Shown: positions 1 through 12,665 of the stretch, piece after piece
Numbering within the stretch: position 1 is the stretch's first letter
How the letters are laid out: each line of letters opens with the position of its first letter
From: Metallyticus violacea
Taxonomy: Eukaryota; Arthropoda; Insecta; Mantodea; Metallyticidae
Assembly: GCA_030762175.1 (NCBI GenBank)
Contig: CM060833.1
Location: 171,230,501 to 171,294,500 of the forward strand
Direction of reading: 5' to 3'
DNA length: 64,000 nucleotides
Program-made: the position numbers and the translations under genes
The notes under the pieces: model-generated
Database searches by the model: none
Seen by the model: only the letters and a program-made list of their open reading frames with translations
Told to the model about the DNA's origin: nothing

Positions 1-2776
1 CAAAAGGTTGCGTTTACTTCCTTTGCAGTATATTTAAGGCTCAAGTTAAAGGGTATTCATGCTTGGAATAGGACAAACGCTTTGCAAAATTTTCGTTAGT
101 ATATGGATTTCGAAATGAGTGGTCTTTCATGACTAAATGGAATTACTACTTTAAACTTTAATGAATGGAAACATATGCAATAATATTGATAGTCCGTTAT
201 TTATTTTTTCTTTACATAAGTTGTTAATGTGTTTTGCAAATAACTTTTTGTTTTTATATTAAACAAGAACTGTGCGAAATAATATATATCTGCATACGAA
301 CATATGTATCACGCTCTGTAGATCCTGAGTTGTGGAAAGCTCTAGAATGTACAGCATGTAAAAACAATACATAATTAAGATTAAGTTCGAAATATTGAAA
401 TTACTTGTATAATAAAATGTATAATTAAGAACGATTTGTGTCTGTAGACCAGCAGTGCACGAAAAAGCAATTGATTAAGCATTTTAAGAAATTAAGTAAC
501 AATGAAGAAATACCAATAGTACTATAAAGAGAAGAGTTAACCATATATTTTATAATTAACTGGTGAGAAATAATTGTTTTTTTAGTTACACTTGTAAATA
601 AGAAGTAATTATCATCAGAAACTATCAAAATGTTAATGTTATGCTACCTTGCATCCCCTTTTTTAATACTTATGGGGTGAATAAAAAGGTGGTCTCTGTC
701 AAATGTAACCATAGAATAAGCTATCTTAAAATTGTTTATTTTGTACACCAAAACTGCACTTTAATACTTCAGCAACAATTCCCAATGTACTGCAAAGTAA
801 ATAAGTGGTGGACACATTATTAAAGATCAAAAAAGCTTACTTTAAAATATAGGCTATCCAACAAATATTTTTGGGTTTAACAGTATGAAAGAAATTAAAT
901 AAAATGATAAAAGATGCTTACCCATATGCTTTTTAGCTTCTTTTTTTTTCAGCACAATAAAATTGGATTAATAAAGTCAAAATGTAACCAAAAACTTATT
1001 TTTTAATAGAAACAAAATATTGCAAACCAGAAAGCTGAAAAACACGTAATCGTATATTATGTTGTTGGAGCACAAATGTTTGGTCTTGGAACCAATAGCT
1101 ATTAACCTCTGCCCCCACCCACCTGCCTAAGCATGTGTTACTTATATAGGCTACAGGCTCCTACCAGTGACATTCCATCATTGAGGATATAAGAATGGGC
1201 AGCATAACTAAGGTTCTAGCAGAATTTTACCGAGCAATTGGGGAAAAAATGGAATTCAAAATAAATTCATAAACACGCACTAACCTAAACCTAACCTATG
1301 GTAAATCCTAGTGGTGACTTACTGCAGGTCGCTATGGCATGGCAGTCTCCATTTGCCTTTCAGAAGTATAAATTGGTGATTCATATTGTAGTGCATTGAA
1401 TGCTGCTATGCTAGTGGGTAAATCATAGTAGTGGCAAAACTGGTTTAACTACAGCAGCACCATCTGGTAGTCATGGTGCCATATAATAGCATAAATCATA
1501 TACTTGCTTGAATGCATTGCCACAGAGGTGTAACATTTCGGAAAACAGAGGGTATTCAAAGGAAAATGTGCACTTTTGACCAAAAAAGAAGGCACAGCAT
1601 TGTTCTGGAGTGTTTAAAATATTGTAAATCAGTAATGTATGCTATATTCATGTGAAATGTGTGCCCCTAACTTTCCTATATGGAAAGTCTGGTAAATGTT
1701 TTATATAACCCATTGATTTTATTGCAGATATGCCTTGTTTTTTCATAAACCAGTAAAATTTTGAAGGGAAGTTGACTAAGCTACACTAACCTGGTGGTTA
1801 ATGATTTGAAGACCCAAAATTCTTTATAGTCACAAGTGACCAGATCAGTCCTGAAATTAACCAGAGGTTAGATTTATGTGTTTAAATTAACATAAAACAT
1901 TGCAATGAAACTCTTCAAAACTAAATACTGGCTTTTCAATGTATAATGGTAATTAAAACAAAAATTAGAAATCTCAACTTTCTTTCAACTATAAGAAGCC
2001 ATGAAAATGCAAAATATTTTATAACTTAGCTCAATATTCCAAATATATAATATTGCATCCACTTTGGAAAAAGCAAAGATCTTCTACATTGCACATTTAC
2101 ATTCAGAGTGATACTTGTCAAATAGGCAACAGGGTCCTCCTTGTTACTATCTTGAAATGTTTTATTGTATGAACTTAGAATGACAATTTCTATGTTCTTA
2201 AGTCTCTGTGGCTCCTTTGTAAACTCACTGAATGCTGCGGGAACTAAATTAAACTACACCACATTTGCATGGAAGTATCAGAAGCTGCATCAACAGGACT
2301 CAATGATTAGAAATCAGATACTCAAAACTAAATTAAAGATCTTTACACTCTCTTTCAACAGCCTAACTATACCATGTACTTAGTCTTGATTTTCTCTTGC
2401 AAAACTTTCCTCAAATTGAATCTCTTGTAGGTATCAGAACTAAAAATGTGTCATTTCCATAAACAACATCACTGCTGATCAATTATACAACAATCCAAAT
2501 TGCTCTTCATTCTCCTATAATAGTCATCTCTACCAATCTGCACACTGCTGCTGCACACATTGTAAATAAAAATCTTCATCAAAAAGGGGTACAATTCACC
2601 TAACCCATAGTTATTCCCACAAATTTCATGGCAATGTGATAATAGGCTTATTCTACTGAAGAAGTGGCCAAATGGAAACCTTAACACCAAAGTTGGTTTT
2701 GTTCTCTTGCCAAATTCTCCAAAATGTGCACTTAACCCCCCTTTTTTTATTTAAATAATATGAACAACAATGAAAT
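1..2776. other. AT-rich DNA, no recognised gene
   Basis: Only short spurious reading frames are present. A few degenerate CCTAA-like units occur near 1279-1302, too few to call telomeric. Nothing else recognised. Confidence 0.5.
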
Positions 2777-2960
2777 ATTAGATATTATTGTATGATTTAG
2801 TTGAACTACACCTTTTAATGCTTCACTTGTCATAATATATAGAACCGGTTTAGAGAACATTTTGTTATCATCAGCCAGGCTTAAATTCAACTCAAGTTGA
2901 ATTACACTCTTAATGTGTAGGTAAACTACGAGTGGTAGTTCAACTAAATCATACAATATC
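2777..2960 (-). repeat. Palindromic PLE-terminus-like repeat with hammerhead-like core
   Basis: Arms of about 27 bp (2778-2808 and 2932-2958, built on TTGTATGATTTAGTTGAACTAC) are inverted. On the minus strand the interior holds an exact CTGATGA (2868-2874), a possible AACA/TGTT stem, then TAAAC where GAAAC is expected, followed by CGGTTC. This order of elements is that of hammerhead ribozymes described from PLE terminal repeats. One core base is changed. No reading frame is associated. Confidence 0.45.
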
Positions 2961-5779
2961 AATTATATGATTGGCTTCACTAAGCAAGTTCCAATTTAAA
3001 TTTTAATTAATGACATGTTTACTTATTCCGTCCTGGCTTGTTTCCACGGGTTGAACAATCCATGTGATTCTTATACCATGACATATAAAATGTATTATTA
3101 GCATAGTTCAGGCTTTCAAAATACAACAAACGGAAAAATACTTTTTATATTTGCTTCACAGGAACTTTCCAACTGACAACTAGGAATAAAAACAACCAAT
3201 CAGCTCCCTTGAAATAATTATATTATATTTAACCCAGCACTAATTGGAAAACAAATTACCATGAACTCTAGCACTAATCACAAAACCCTCAATACTTCAG
3301 CTATATCCTTGTTATGTTTAAATAACAAATGTCAAAATCAATAAAATGAATCTTTTCATCCTTAGTTTCATTTGCCAAAGAATAAAGCAGGTATGAAATG
3401 ACTCGGCATAACATAGCCATCTCATTTAAAGGTTTTATAAAGTAGGGCAGCTTTTTTTAAATAACTGACCCTTTTTGAAGATTAGTCTGAGGAAGAAGTG
3501 AGCACAATTTAAGATATAATAACCAGCCTAACAGAGGTTTATGTTCTTTGGGTTAAGCTGCTGACAATTTGCAAAAAGAGGATAGTAACAAGAAGAAAAT
3601 TTCCATTTTGGCAACATTCCCATGCATACAGCCATGGACTACATGGCCAGATTGTTAAAAGAGAATAATATTTTCATATATTACAAATCAGTTCAAACTG
3701 AACTATTATGACAAATAAATAACTTTGAAGATGCACATGCTTTCCTGTAAATATACAGCTTATCTTATGAATGTGACACAGTGCACGTAGAACACAATGA
3801 TACTGCAACAAAGCTGCCATATGTGATCACTTGAATATTAAATCAGAAAATACAGGGAAGCCAAAAACAATAACATGAAGAAATGTACTCTACTGTTAGA
3901 ACAAGCCATTGGTCAACATCCATCCAATCTTCTTCGTTCTTCTCACTCCTGCATTCCAATCTTGTTTTATAAAGCAGCTCCACTGCAACATAGCCACAAC
4001 TTTGAGAAAGCACGTGATGGCTTGTGAGTCATTCGATGGAAAACCAACACATCCCAGAATTTTCACCTTTAAGATTTTCTTAAAATGTTTTACACACATT
4101 CATTTTCCTGTGAAATATGCTTTACTGCAATATTATTTTAATATATTAATAAGAACCAAATATATGGAGTCTTAAAATAACCAGAAAATTATGTCTGAGT
4201 TTCAGGCAGAAAGTTGGTTTTAGTCATAACTTTTGATAGATTTGAAGTGAAAATTGATTGCTTATTTTAAAGTACAAAAAATGTGCTTTCTTTCAGTTAT
4301 AAATATTACGTTGGAAATTCATTTTGAGACTTTTTATGATGCAGAACTCTAAAATATAAAAGACATATTTTAACCTAAAAAGTATCATCTTGAATTTTGA
4401 TTAAATTATGCAGAAATGTTGGTAATAAGTATATCTTTCTTGTGTAAAACAATGGTTTTGGGCTGTCAATAAATGTCAACAGTATTACACTTTTAAAGTA
4501 GCAGCCATATTTAAACTGGTCTCTGAAGAATTTTTTGCAAAAACTACCAATTTTAATGGTTGTTCCTGAAATCCACCAGCAGTTTAGATGCATAGTCTGT
4601 CTCCTTTGATGACAATTTATATGTTCTCCAGTTTCAGAAGTAGGTTGACCTAAAACAAAATGGACATGTCATTATTACTAACTCATCTAACTCTGAAGAA
4701 AACACAAATGAGGGTGATGGTCCATGTTGATGAAGAAATTTGACTAAATTCTTCAAAGTTCTTAAAATTGCATTACATAATCTAATCACCAATGGTCCTC
4801 AAACACCACAGTTATATATCCCCTAATAGTTGTCAAGGGTATAGTTTTACTTGGACTAATAAATTTTACAACAGTCACTAAGATGCCATCTTGAGATTGG
4901 AATAATTCCTTGCTATCAAAATTCAGTTAGAGAAATAAAGGCATGGCATTGAGTACTGATGCATTCCAGCTGCTGTTCTGACATTTTCAACCTCAGTTTT
5001 ATCTCTTCAACTTCAGTAAATCACATGTAGAAATGCTAGATTTTCCATTGCCCAAAAATTGTTCTGTTGTCAAATATTTTATTATTCTGTAAACTTACTT
5101 GAGCAACAAGGCATCGCCTACACTATAGTAATGGCCCTTCCTGTAATCAGATTCCTAAAACTGATGCACTAATTCATCAACACATGAATTTTGCTTTACT
5201 TTGTTTAGGATTTGATGTTTGAAATTGTTTTTAAATTTTACATGCACTCCAGCTTTTAGGCAGAACAGCCAAAATTTTAATTTTCCCACCACTTTTGGAT
5301 GTGGTTTTGAACTTTTTTTTTTTAGCTGGCAAATCATTTCACCAATGATGGCACCTTCAAGATATAATTTCTGCAAACTGTTTATTGAAGTTTGACTGCT
5401 CTCCAAACTTTTTGATTTTCACATGCTCTGATGTAGAAGGGGATCTGAATCTAAGATATTTTCTTTGAGAACTGATGACATAGTCGTTCAATGTTTTTCT
5501 GTTTGTAGTTTTGAATCTGAGACTTTATTTGAGAATGGTGGCATAGAATCTATCAATGTTTTTTTCTGTTGGTAGTTGAGATCTTCTTTAGTTTAGTTTT
5601 TGCATAATGTTTCATTTTCAGTTTTGTTTTCTTTATGGGTGACTCTACAATGGATTGTAAGGATGTATTTAGTTCCTCATTGTTTACATAATCAGTATTA
5701 TCTGCTGGAATATCAGTTACAACTTTGCTTTGCTTGCTCTAATTATTCTAATATAAAAGAAACAGTACATAAAATAAAA
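2961..5779. other. AT-rich DNA, no recognised gene
   Basis: No exon, RNA gene or clear repeat seen. A minus-strand frame at 5155-5406 is Lys-rich and may be a transposon relic, but I recognise no family. Confidence 0.4.
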
Positions 5780-6028
5780 AAATCTATCAAAGAAGGAAGC
5801 ATGATTGGACATGATTGTCTGGCAGAAAATCTATACAGATTTGGTTTTATGAATGATAACACACGTAAGATCTGCAATACTGACAAGATTCTAAATGGAG
5901 AACATCTTTTGGAATGCACAGAACTGAGGAAAGCTGCACCTGACAGGAAAATACACAAATTTTATTGGCTGGCCAGGGAAAAATTGATGGATCAAAATCC
6001 TGCACATTAGATCAACAACAACACTTTG
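5780..6028 (+). mobile_element. Non-LTR (LINE) retrotransposon, 3' end of the ORF
   Basis: Translated + strand shows GHDCLAENLYRFGF, then ICNTDKILNGEHLLEC and FYWLARE, the pattern of the region after the reverse transcriptase in many arthropod non-LTR elements (G-H-x-C-L-A...L-x-R-x-G, then C-x2-C...H...C). The second Cys, the His and the last Cys are kept; the first Cys position reads Arg/Lys. The frame runs to a TAG at 6008-6010. A shorter copy of its last part is at 25433. Severely 5'-truncated. Confidence 0.7.
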
Positions 6029-6573
6029 CTTGCTCAGTCTTCTCACTTGAGAATATTGATAGAACATTTCTATATGGTACACCAAGCTTTTGTCCTGTTA
6101 TAAGGTGTAAGAACTGCTGTATACATTACTTTAAGTAAATTTTTCGAAGACCTTTAGAGCTTGATTGATGTACATGTTTCATGAGATGATCACAACATTT
6201 TCTTTGATTGGATTCATTAAGTTTTGTATAAAGATCTTCATAATATGAACTTTAAATCACTGTTAAATCCGATCTTAAATATGCAATGTTCTTTTGCTAA
6301 AGTGAAAGATCTTCACAGTTCCTTATTGAAGTAGAACACAACAGTATATAAGATTCTGATGCAGAACCTAAAGAGGAAGACTTAGTTACAAATGAACAAT
6401 GTATAGTTGCTATCACAACTTTAAAGAAAACACAAATTGCAGAAAAAGATTTTTAAATTCCTCTAAAATAAAATATTGCAACACTAGTATGTTGATTTCC
6501 AAACTAAATGCAATAACATGACAAATTATTATTATGAAATCACTTAAAATACATTAATTTTGTTCCACTTATT

Positions 6574-6603
6574 TGGACATGTTTCAAAGGCCTCCATCTT
6601 AAG
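6574..6603 (-). ncRNA. Hammerhead-like motif at the end of PLE A
   Basis: The minus strand reads CTTAAGA, a short GGAGGCC-type stem, then GAAACATGTCC. The CUGANGA box has one change (G5 to U); GAAAC and the ACAUGUC segment are intact. It lies directly 3' of the PLE A nuclease, where terminal-repeat ribozymes of PLEs are known to sit. Activity is doubtful. Confidence 0.35.
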
Positions 6604-8500
6604 TTTGGTCCCACTGGCCGCTTCCCAATGTGATATTAAAATGTCGCTCTGTGACTTTAACGAACTTATTGGTGAGGTAGCTGTTGTTTGGGAGATCAAA
6701 GTTAACCAAAAATTCTTTGTTTTTGTTTATAAATATAATTTCCCATACTGTTAATTCTATGGTTTTTGAAGAGCTTTTAATAGTTTTGGTTCCTTTTGGA
6801 ATTCGTGGTTTTTTGGGGGGGGGACAAAAATGGTCTGCCACTGCTGAGTTTTCTGTGTATTTATATTTAACATTTCTCATGTGTTCCTTAAAACGTATGG
6901 TGATATTTCTTTTTGTTTTGCCTATTTATTTCATGTCACTGCAACAGATTTCATAAATGCTCGATTGCGTTCTTGGTGGAATTTTGTCTTTTGTGTTCGT
7001 GTTTAAGTGTTTTTTTTTTAAACTGAATTTATTTGCCAAAATGATGTTTGCCTCTCTAAAAATCTTGTAGAATTTTTGGTGTGCCCATGGGTGGAATGTG
7101 AATTTTTTATATGTATGATCTCCTTTTGTAGCCGTTTAGTGTGGTGATGATGTCCTTTATTTGTTTTTTCTTTCAGAATTTCTCTATTTTCTTGTTGACA
7201 AGATCTATTATGTAGCCATTTTTCTGATCTATATCTATAATTTTTTGGTACTCCAATTTGTATTCTGTCTTGCTTATTGGCAAGTTTGTTAATCTGAATG
7301 TGAGGCTGTTGATTATGGCTGGTTTATGTTGTTTTGGAAATGTGGCAATTATTTTTATATAATTATCTGTGTGGGTATCTTTTCTGTATATGCCAAATTC
7401 CAGTGTATTGTCATTTTTTATAATTTTTATATCCAAGAAAGGAAGAACCTTTTGTTTTCTAATTCCATAGTCAATTTAACAGTGCTGTCCTGTAGATTGA
7501 GTAGTTTTATTGCATCCTCTTCCCAGTTTTCATTTACTATTGCAAAGACATTATCCACATAACAGTACTAACATTTATGTATATGTGGAAAAGCCTCAAC
7601 TAATTTTATTTCCAAAATAAAATTCATGTACATGTACATTCCGCCAAGAATGGCATAAGTGGGTGCTTATTGCTAGACCCTTCTTTTGTGTATAATTGCC
7701 TCTGAATGTGAAGTAGGTGTGATTTATACAAATTCTGGTGAGGTTCAGATATTGATCTGTGACTTCTCTAGGTAGGTTTATTGAAGTTAGCCATTTCTTT
7801 ACAATATTTATTAGATTTTCTTTGGGGATGCTAGGAAACAAAGAGACCACATCATAAGAAAGTAGCAAATCCCTCTTTTCTAGTTTTACATGTCTGATTT
7901 TATCTGTTAATTCTGACGAGTTCTTTATACTTTGATTTTTGTATTTTGGTAAGGTGTTAAATTTTCTTAACAGACAATTGGCTAAATTGTACGTGGGTGA
8001 ATTTTTTGTGTCTACAGTAGGTCTCATTTTATTACTAGGCTTATGTTTTTTAGGTAAACCATGAATTCTAGATGTTGTAGGGTTGTCTGGTATAATATTC
8101 TCTTCTTTCTCACTCAGAACTATTATATTCGTTAATAGTTTTCTTACTGCACTGATATATTTTTGTGTGGGATCCGTTTTCATTTTTTCATAATCCTAGT
8201 TAGCTAGTAAAGTGTATATACTGTTTTCATAATCTGTCTGATTCATTTTTACTATTTTGTTTCCTTTGTCAGCTCTGCTATAAATAACACCTTTTTCTTT
8301 CAAAGATCTGAGTACCCTCTGATATGGCCTTTTTTGATTATTTTCTTTTTTTATTAGTTGCTGTAGGACTTTTCCACGTTGTGTTCTTATGCTATTTTTT
8401 TCTTCATCTGATTTGTTAAAAATTGCTGTTTCTATATCTGCTGCATATTCTTGAGTAATCTACTCATCTAAATGCAATAAAATTTTACTTCCTTACTTTT
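6599..8500 (-). mobile_element. Penelope-like element A (RT plus GIY-YIG endonuclease), broken
   Basis: Reading from 8500 down: a segment with RADKGN, then DPTQKYIS and HGLPKKHKP, SYDVVSLFPSIP and a Q-x-K-G-L-A motif (7596-8183). These are the fingers-palm motifs of PLE reverse transcriptases. The catalytic YxDD reads YVDN (7550-7561). Next come a DIKIIKNDNTLEFGIYRK thumb segment (7173-7436) and a GIY-YIG nuclease (KTKRN, EHMRN, SAVADHF, VNFD) ending near 6599. In-frame stops and at least two frameshifts (between 7550 and 7596, and near 7445) make it non-functional. A hammerhead-like terminus follows at 6574-6603. Confidence 0.85.
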
Positions 8501-8530
8501 TTTTGCTTGGTTGGTTGATTAATTTTCTTG

Positions 8531-11500
8531 ACTACATGTGTTTGTGTTCACACAGTTTTTTGACAATGTATAGTCATTTTAGCCAACCTAGGAATACATA
8601 TGATAAATGCCCCATAAAATAATAGCCCAGATGCATATGGTCAGATCTGTTTTGAAATCCTTTTGTTAAATCACCAAATTGTTAGGAGTTTAAAAGATTT
8701 AAATTATAAATATGAATGGGCATTTCATAAATAATTTAGTCATTATTTTAATAAAGGATAAGTAGAAGTCTCTTATCAATTTTTTTTATATCTGGGGTAA
8801 TCAGTTAAGACAAAACTAAACCTGTAGAACTCATAAAAACTTATGGAGTTAATAAAATGCTTACAGAATAAGCCTGAATAAAATAGTGATAATAACAAAA
8901 ATATTAACAACTTACAGCACCCAATACAGAAGCAGCTTGAAAGTTTTAACAAATATAAGGTAAAAATTGCCACCCAATAATTGCCTCATATCTTAATAAA
9001 AACATTTATTCTGAAGTTGAAGTATGAGTACCATACAAAAAGTGAAAGAAATCTCGGATCACTTTTTAGTAAATTTAAAAAATATATATATATATATTTT
9101 CTACAAATTGAACATCCTGTATTTTCTAAAGATGATATTGCTGAAGAGTAGTAAATACGCAGTTTGAAAATAAATGACCTTAAAGGACTAAATGAAAACA
9201 TTCATGTTCCTAATTTAAAAGATTCATTTAACAATAACATAAAACATGCATTTTTTTATTTGATTTTTGGTGAGAATTGTAAATGTAATTTTTTAACTGT
9301 TGATTAGAAGAACATTAATAAATTGCCTGGAAACTGTTGGATTTGGAGTAAATGTACATATAAATTTTCAAGTAAATCTGAAGGTATCAATTATTCATTT
9401 TGTCAAAAAGTGTGGGTTTCAATGGAATCACCCTTGTGCGAAACTCAGGAACAAGAATCCAGAAATGTCACTCATAACCCAGAGAACATAAATCTCACTA
9501 ATGACACCAGCTGTTGAAGTCTGGAAGTTTAATAACTAGCTGTGCAATTTTGCAACACATTGATTTTTAGGAGAGTAACATATTCAAAGAAATGACCAAA
9601 AGCAGCAATAGTTAAAGCACAAGTTATTAGCAGTAGCAATGTTTCTAATTAGATACAACACTAAACAACATGCAAAATCCTTAAAGTTAATTGACACTGG
9701 CTTACTAAAGCCAACCTTACCGCTCATTCAACATTGCAGAGAAGTTAACTTAATATTAACATAACCCAGGGGTTAAATGTTTTAGTTACAAGCCAGTATG
9801 ACAGCAAGAGCCTTGACATACAAAGTGACAACAAACCACTAAGCCCGAAAGAATAGGCCTTTGAGCAAAATTTACATGTTTCATGCCCTGAATTGAATGG
9901 GGATGCTGGTGATCCAGGATGTTAATGATCATCCTTATGTAAAATAAATCTGTACCAAATGTGAAAACCAACATATGGGACACTACACTAGCCTTCATTT
10001 TCAGTATATCTTGCATTTGGTACTATAACAGAAAAGAAATGGAAAAATCTATGAATGCAATTATTAAAATTGCACACTTTAATTATTTTTGTTGTGAAAT
10101 TGGTTGCATGGAGAGCAAATGGGTTCTGAATATTTTTAACTTCCTATGTTATGAGGCATGAACAGTAAGAATTTGTGGGCTATTTACTTTTGGTGATACT
10201 ATTGTCATTGCTTGTGATACGATTGATGGATGCCATCATTATGATAGATTAAATGTGGAAGCAATACCTTCAACATGCAAATAAACATATTGTTTTTCTG
10301 ACCATTTTGCACCTTGTTCAGCCACTGTACACATTCATTTCACTTGTGTGCATTGCTTATAGTTGTAAAATTATGATCCACTGTAAAAGACTAGATGATA
10401 GGATGAATAATTTTCGTTTCCTACCATATAGTAGAAAGAAACATGGAGACAGAACACACGGAATCCTTTTGCAAGTTTTAACCCAGTAATCTTATTTCTC
10501 ATCAGCAAGTTGTATGTTTAACTAGGTACCAGTTGCCAGAAGTTCATGGGTAGCATTAAGCTTGCTTTTTGTACATTTTCTTTTGTTTTATTAATTTTTG
10601 AGTTAATATGACAGAATATTTATAACAAATACTAAAGATGCAAACATGATTACCCTTAAGAAACTTGCTGAAGTTGGTTTTAATTAATGCTGAATATCAT
10701 TAAATGTTTTCTTATAGAGGTTCCAGATCTCATGGATTGTTTTATTTATGCTTCATTTTTAAGTTTGATGCATAAATAAAGCAAATTCTGTATTTAGTGT
10801 TGAGGCATAAGTGGTATTGTCACCTAGTTACACAATAGAGATCAAGAACTTGTCTGTTAAACCATCACAAAATTGTACCTTTTTTCATGAACCGAAGGTT
10901 TAATATGTTATAACACGCTAACCTTATAATTGCAGAAACATAGAAATTTTGCTTCTTTCCATGCTCTAACTATGCCAAAGATCTCGGAAGAAAATTTTGT
11001 AAGTAATGGCGCAAATCATTGACGTCTTTCTCAAAACAATTTTACTTTTCTTAGTCTTTTATTAGTACTTCACATTTTTTCATCAAATTAAAAACTTAAT
11101 TCTTCTCCTGCAATATTTATAAGATTCACTTTTAGCATAGTAGTAGTGAACATTATATATACTGTACTTGAAATTGTATCCAATTTTCACCATGTCTGAG
11201 AACACATTCTGAAATAAGTGTATACATGCAAATATGTAAGTAACACAGATCATAATCCAGGGATTGGGAGGATTGGGACAGAGGCCAACTCGGCAAGCAT
11301 TCAGGATATCTCTTTCTTTGTTACAGTGGTGAGAGCAGGTTAAGGTCACAAACGAATTTTCAATTTAACTTAAAACTTACACCACATAGAAGATGACCAT
11401 AGAAAAAAAACTACATTTTTCAAAATGATTGTTGTATGAATGCCTTCATATAGGTTTTATTTCAGCATATACGCACACCAGTAATTTCTGTTAAAATCTT

Positions 11501-11938
11501 ACAAATAATTCTTAGTTGTCATTTTGAGGCAAAATAAACAGGGATAATTATAAAAGCATATAAAAGTGTACATGCTTGAAATGTGAATCGTGAAATGTTT
11601 TTACATCCTGAACTATTTAAACATTGTATAGTAGAAATCCATTATTAGCTTTCATATTAAATGATCATGGGATTATTCAATTATTTCCATATGCTCATAA
11701 ATTATTTCCGTAATTTTTATTGAAAACTCTCTTAAAATCAGTTTATACACTGTAATATTATGGGTCTAACAAAGAACCTTGGTCAAGATTACTATGTAAC
11801 ACTATATTAGGAAAGCATATACAACTACCCCATTCTTTTAACACTAGCCATTTACATTTCATTAACATTGAAGCTTGTAAGCCAATTTTTCACTTTGTTG
11901 TGTAATTTCATTCCATAATGTTTTCATTATCGGTAGAC
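8531..11938. other. AT-rich DNA, no recognised gene
   Basis: Short TA runs (about 9080-9098) and small spurious frames only. I see no exon or transposon signature. Confidence 0.4.
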
Positions 11939-12025
11939 AGAAAATGCATAATTTTGGATGTAGAAATTAAAGTGAAAATTATAGAATGGTTTGATAATAG
12001 TGAAATAGTGGTTAACTTTTATGTC
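11939..12025 (+). pseudogene. CENP-B-type helix-turn-helix scrap of a pogo/Tigger transposase
   Basis: The + strand encodes RKCIILDVEIKVKIIEWFDN followed by a short hydrophobic stretch. This is the opening of the CENP-B N-terminal helix-turn-helix (RKxxTLxxKxxII...) of Tigger/pogo transposases. The rest of the frame to 12151 is not recognisable and no catalytic part follows. A related but larger Tigger copy lies at 46.5-48.2 kb. Confidence 0.4.
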
Positions 12026-12585
12026 TGTTCACAACAGTCGGTAGATGCCTTCATAGAATTTTTAGACCAAGAAGCTCCTTTATTCTTGGACATTTATTTT
12101 GTAGAATTAGAATGGGCATCAGAAAAAAGAGATAATAAATTTCAGAAATAAAAATAGGTAAAAAAAACTAATTGCTCAAATTATTCGTCTTTATTTATTA
12201 AACAATTCTCTTCCCGTCATTGGGTACTTAGTTGAGGTTATGTTGTACATGTTTAAATTAAAAGTGTTCAGTAGTAAGCCATTACAGCATTTGATAACAG
12301 TTTCTTCTGTCTATACATGAGAACAAGCTTAAAATTAAGAGAATTAAGCTCTTAAACATTTTTTTCACTTTTCCTCAAAATAATTATTGTGAAAGATGGA
12401 ACTGTTAACTGGTAATGCTGATGTTGTACCTTTTATAATTACCAGACACACAGCAGCTCGTCGAAGGCATACTCCTAGTTTTGGAGCAGAGTACTTCATA
12501 CTTACTTTCAAATATTATTTCAACTAGTCTGGCTTATTCAGCAACTCCTATTAATATAACCAAAACACTGCAATAACGACACATC

Positions 12586-12665
12586 ATGACTTCTACTGAA
12601 CCAGACCGATCACTCAACTCAGGCATTTCATTGCCACAGTGGATGAAATCCAAGATTGGAGATAG
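12586..12665 (+). CDS. Coding exon 1 (residues 1-27)
   Basis: The exon starts at ATG 12586 after an in-frame TAA (12574-12576) and ends before the donor GTGAG at 12666. It encodes a short acidic and polar start followed by ISLPQWMKSKIGDR. A pyrimidine-rich stretch ending CTTATTCAG at 12541 could be the acceptor of this exon, so 12542-12585 may be 5' UTR and non-coding exons may lie upstream. It ends in phase 2. Confidence 0.8.

Noticed and set aside
1279..1302. Telomeric CCTAA/TTAGG repeat
   Set aside because: Only two or three degenerate units, within ordinary AT-rich DNA.
5155..5406. Lys-rich minus-strand ORF as part of a transposase
   Set aside because: No recognisable motif; left unassigned.
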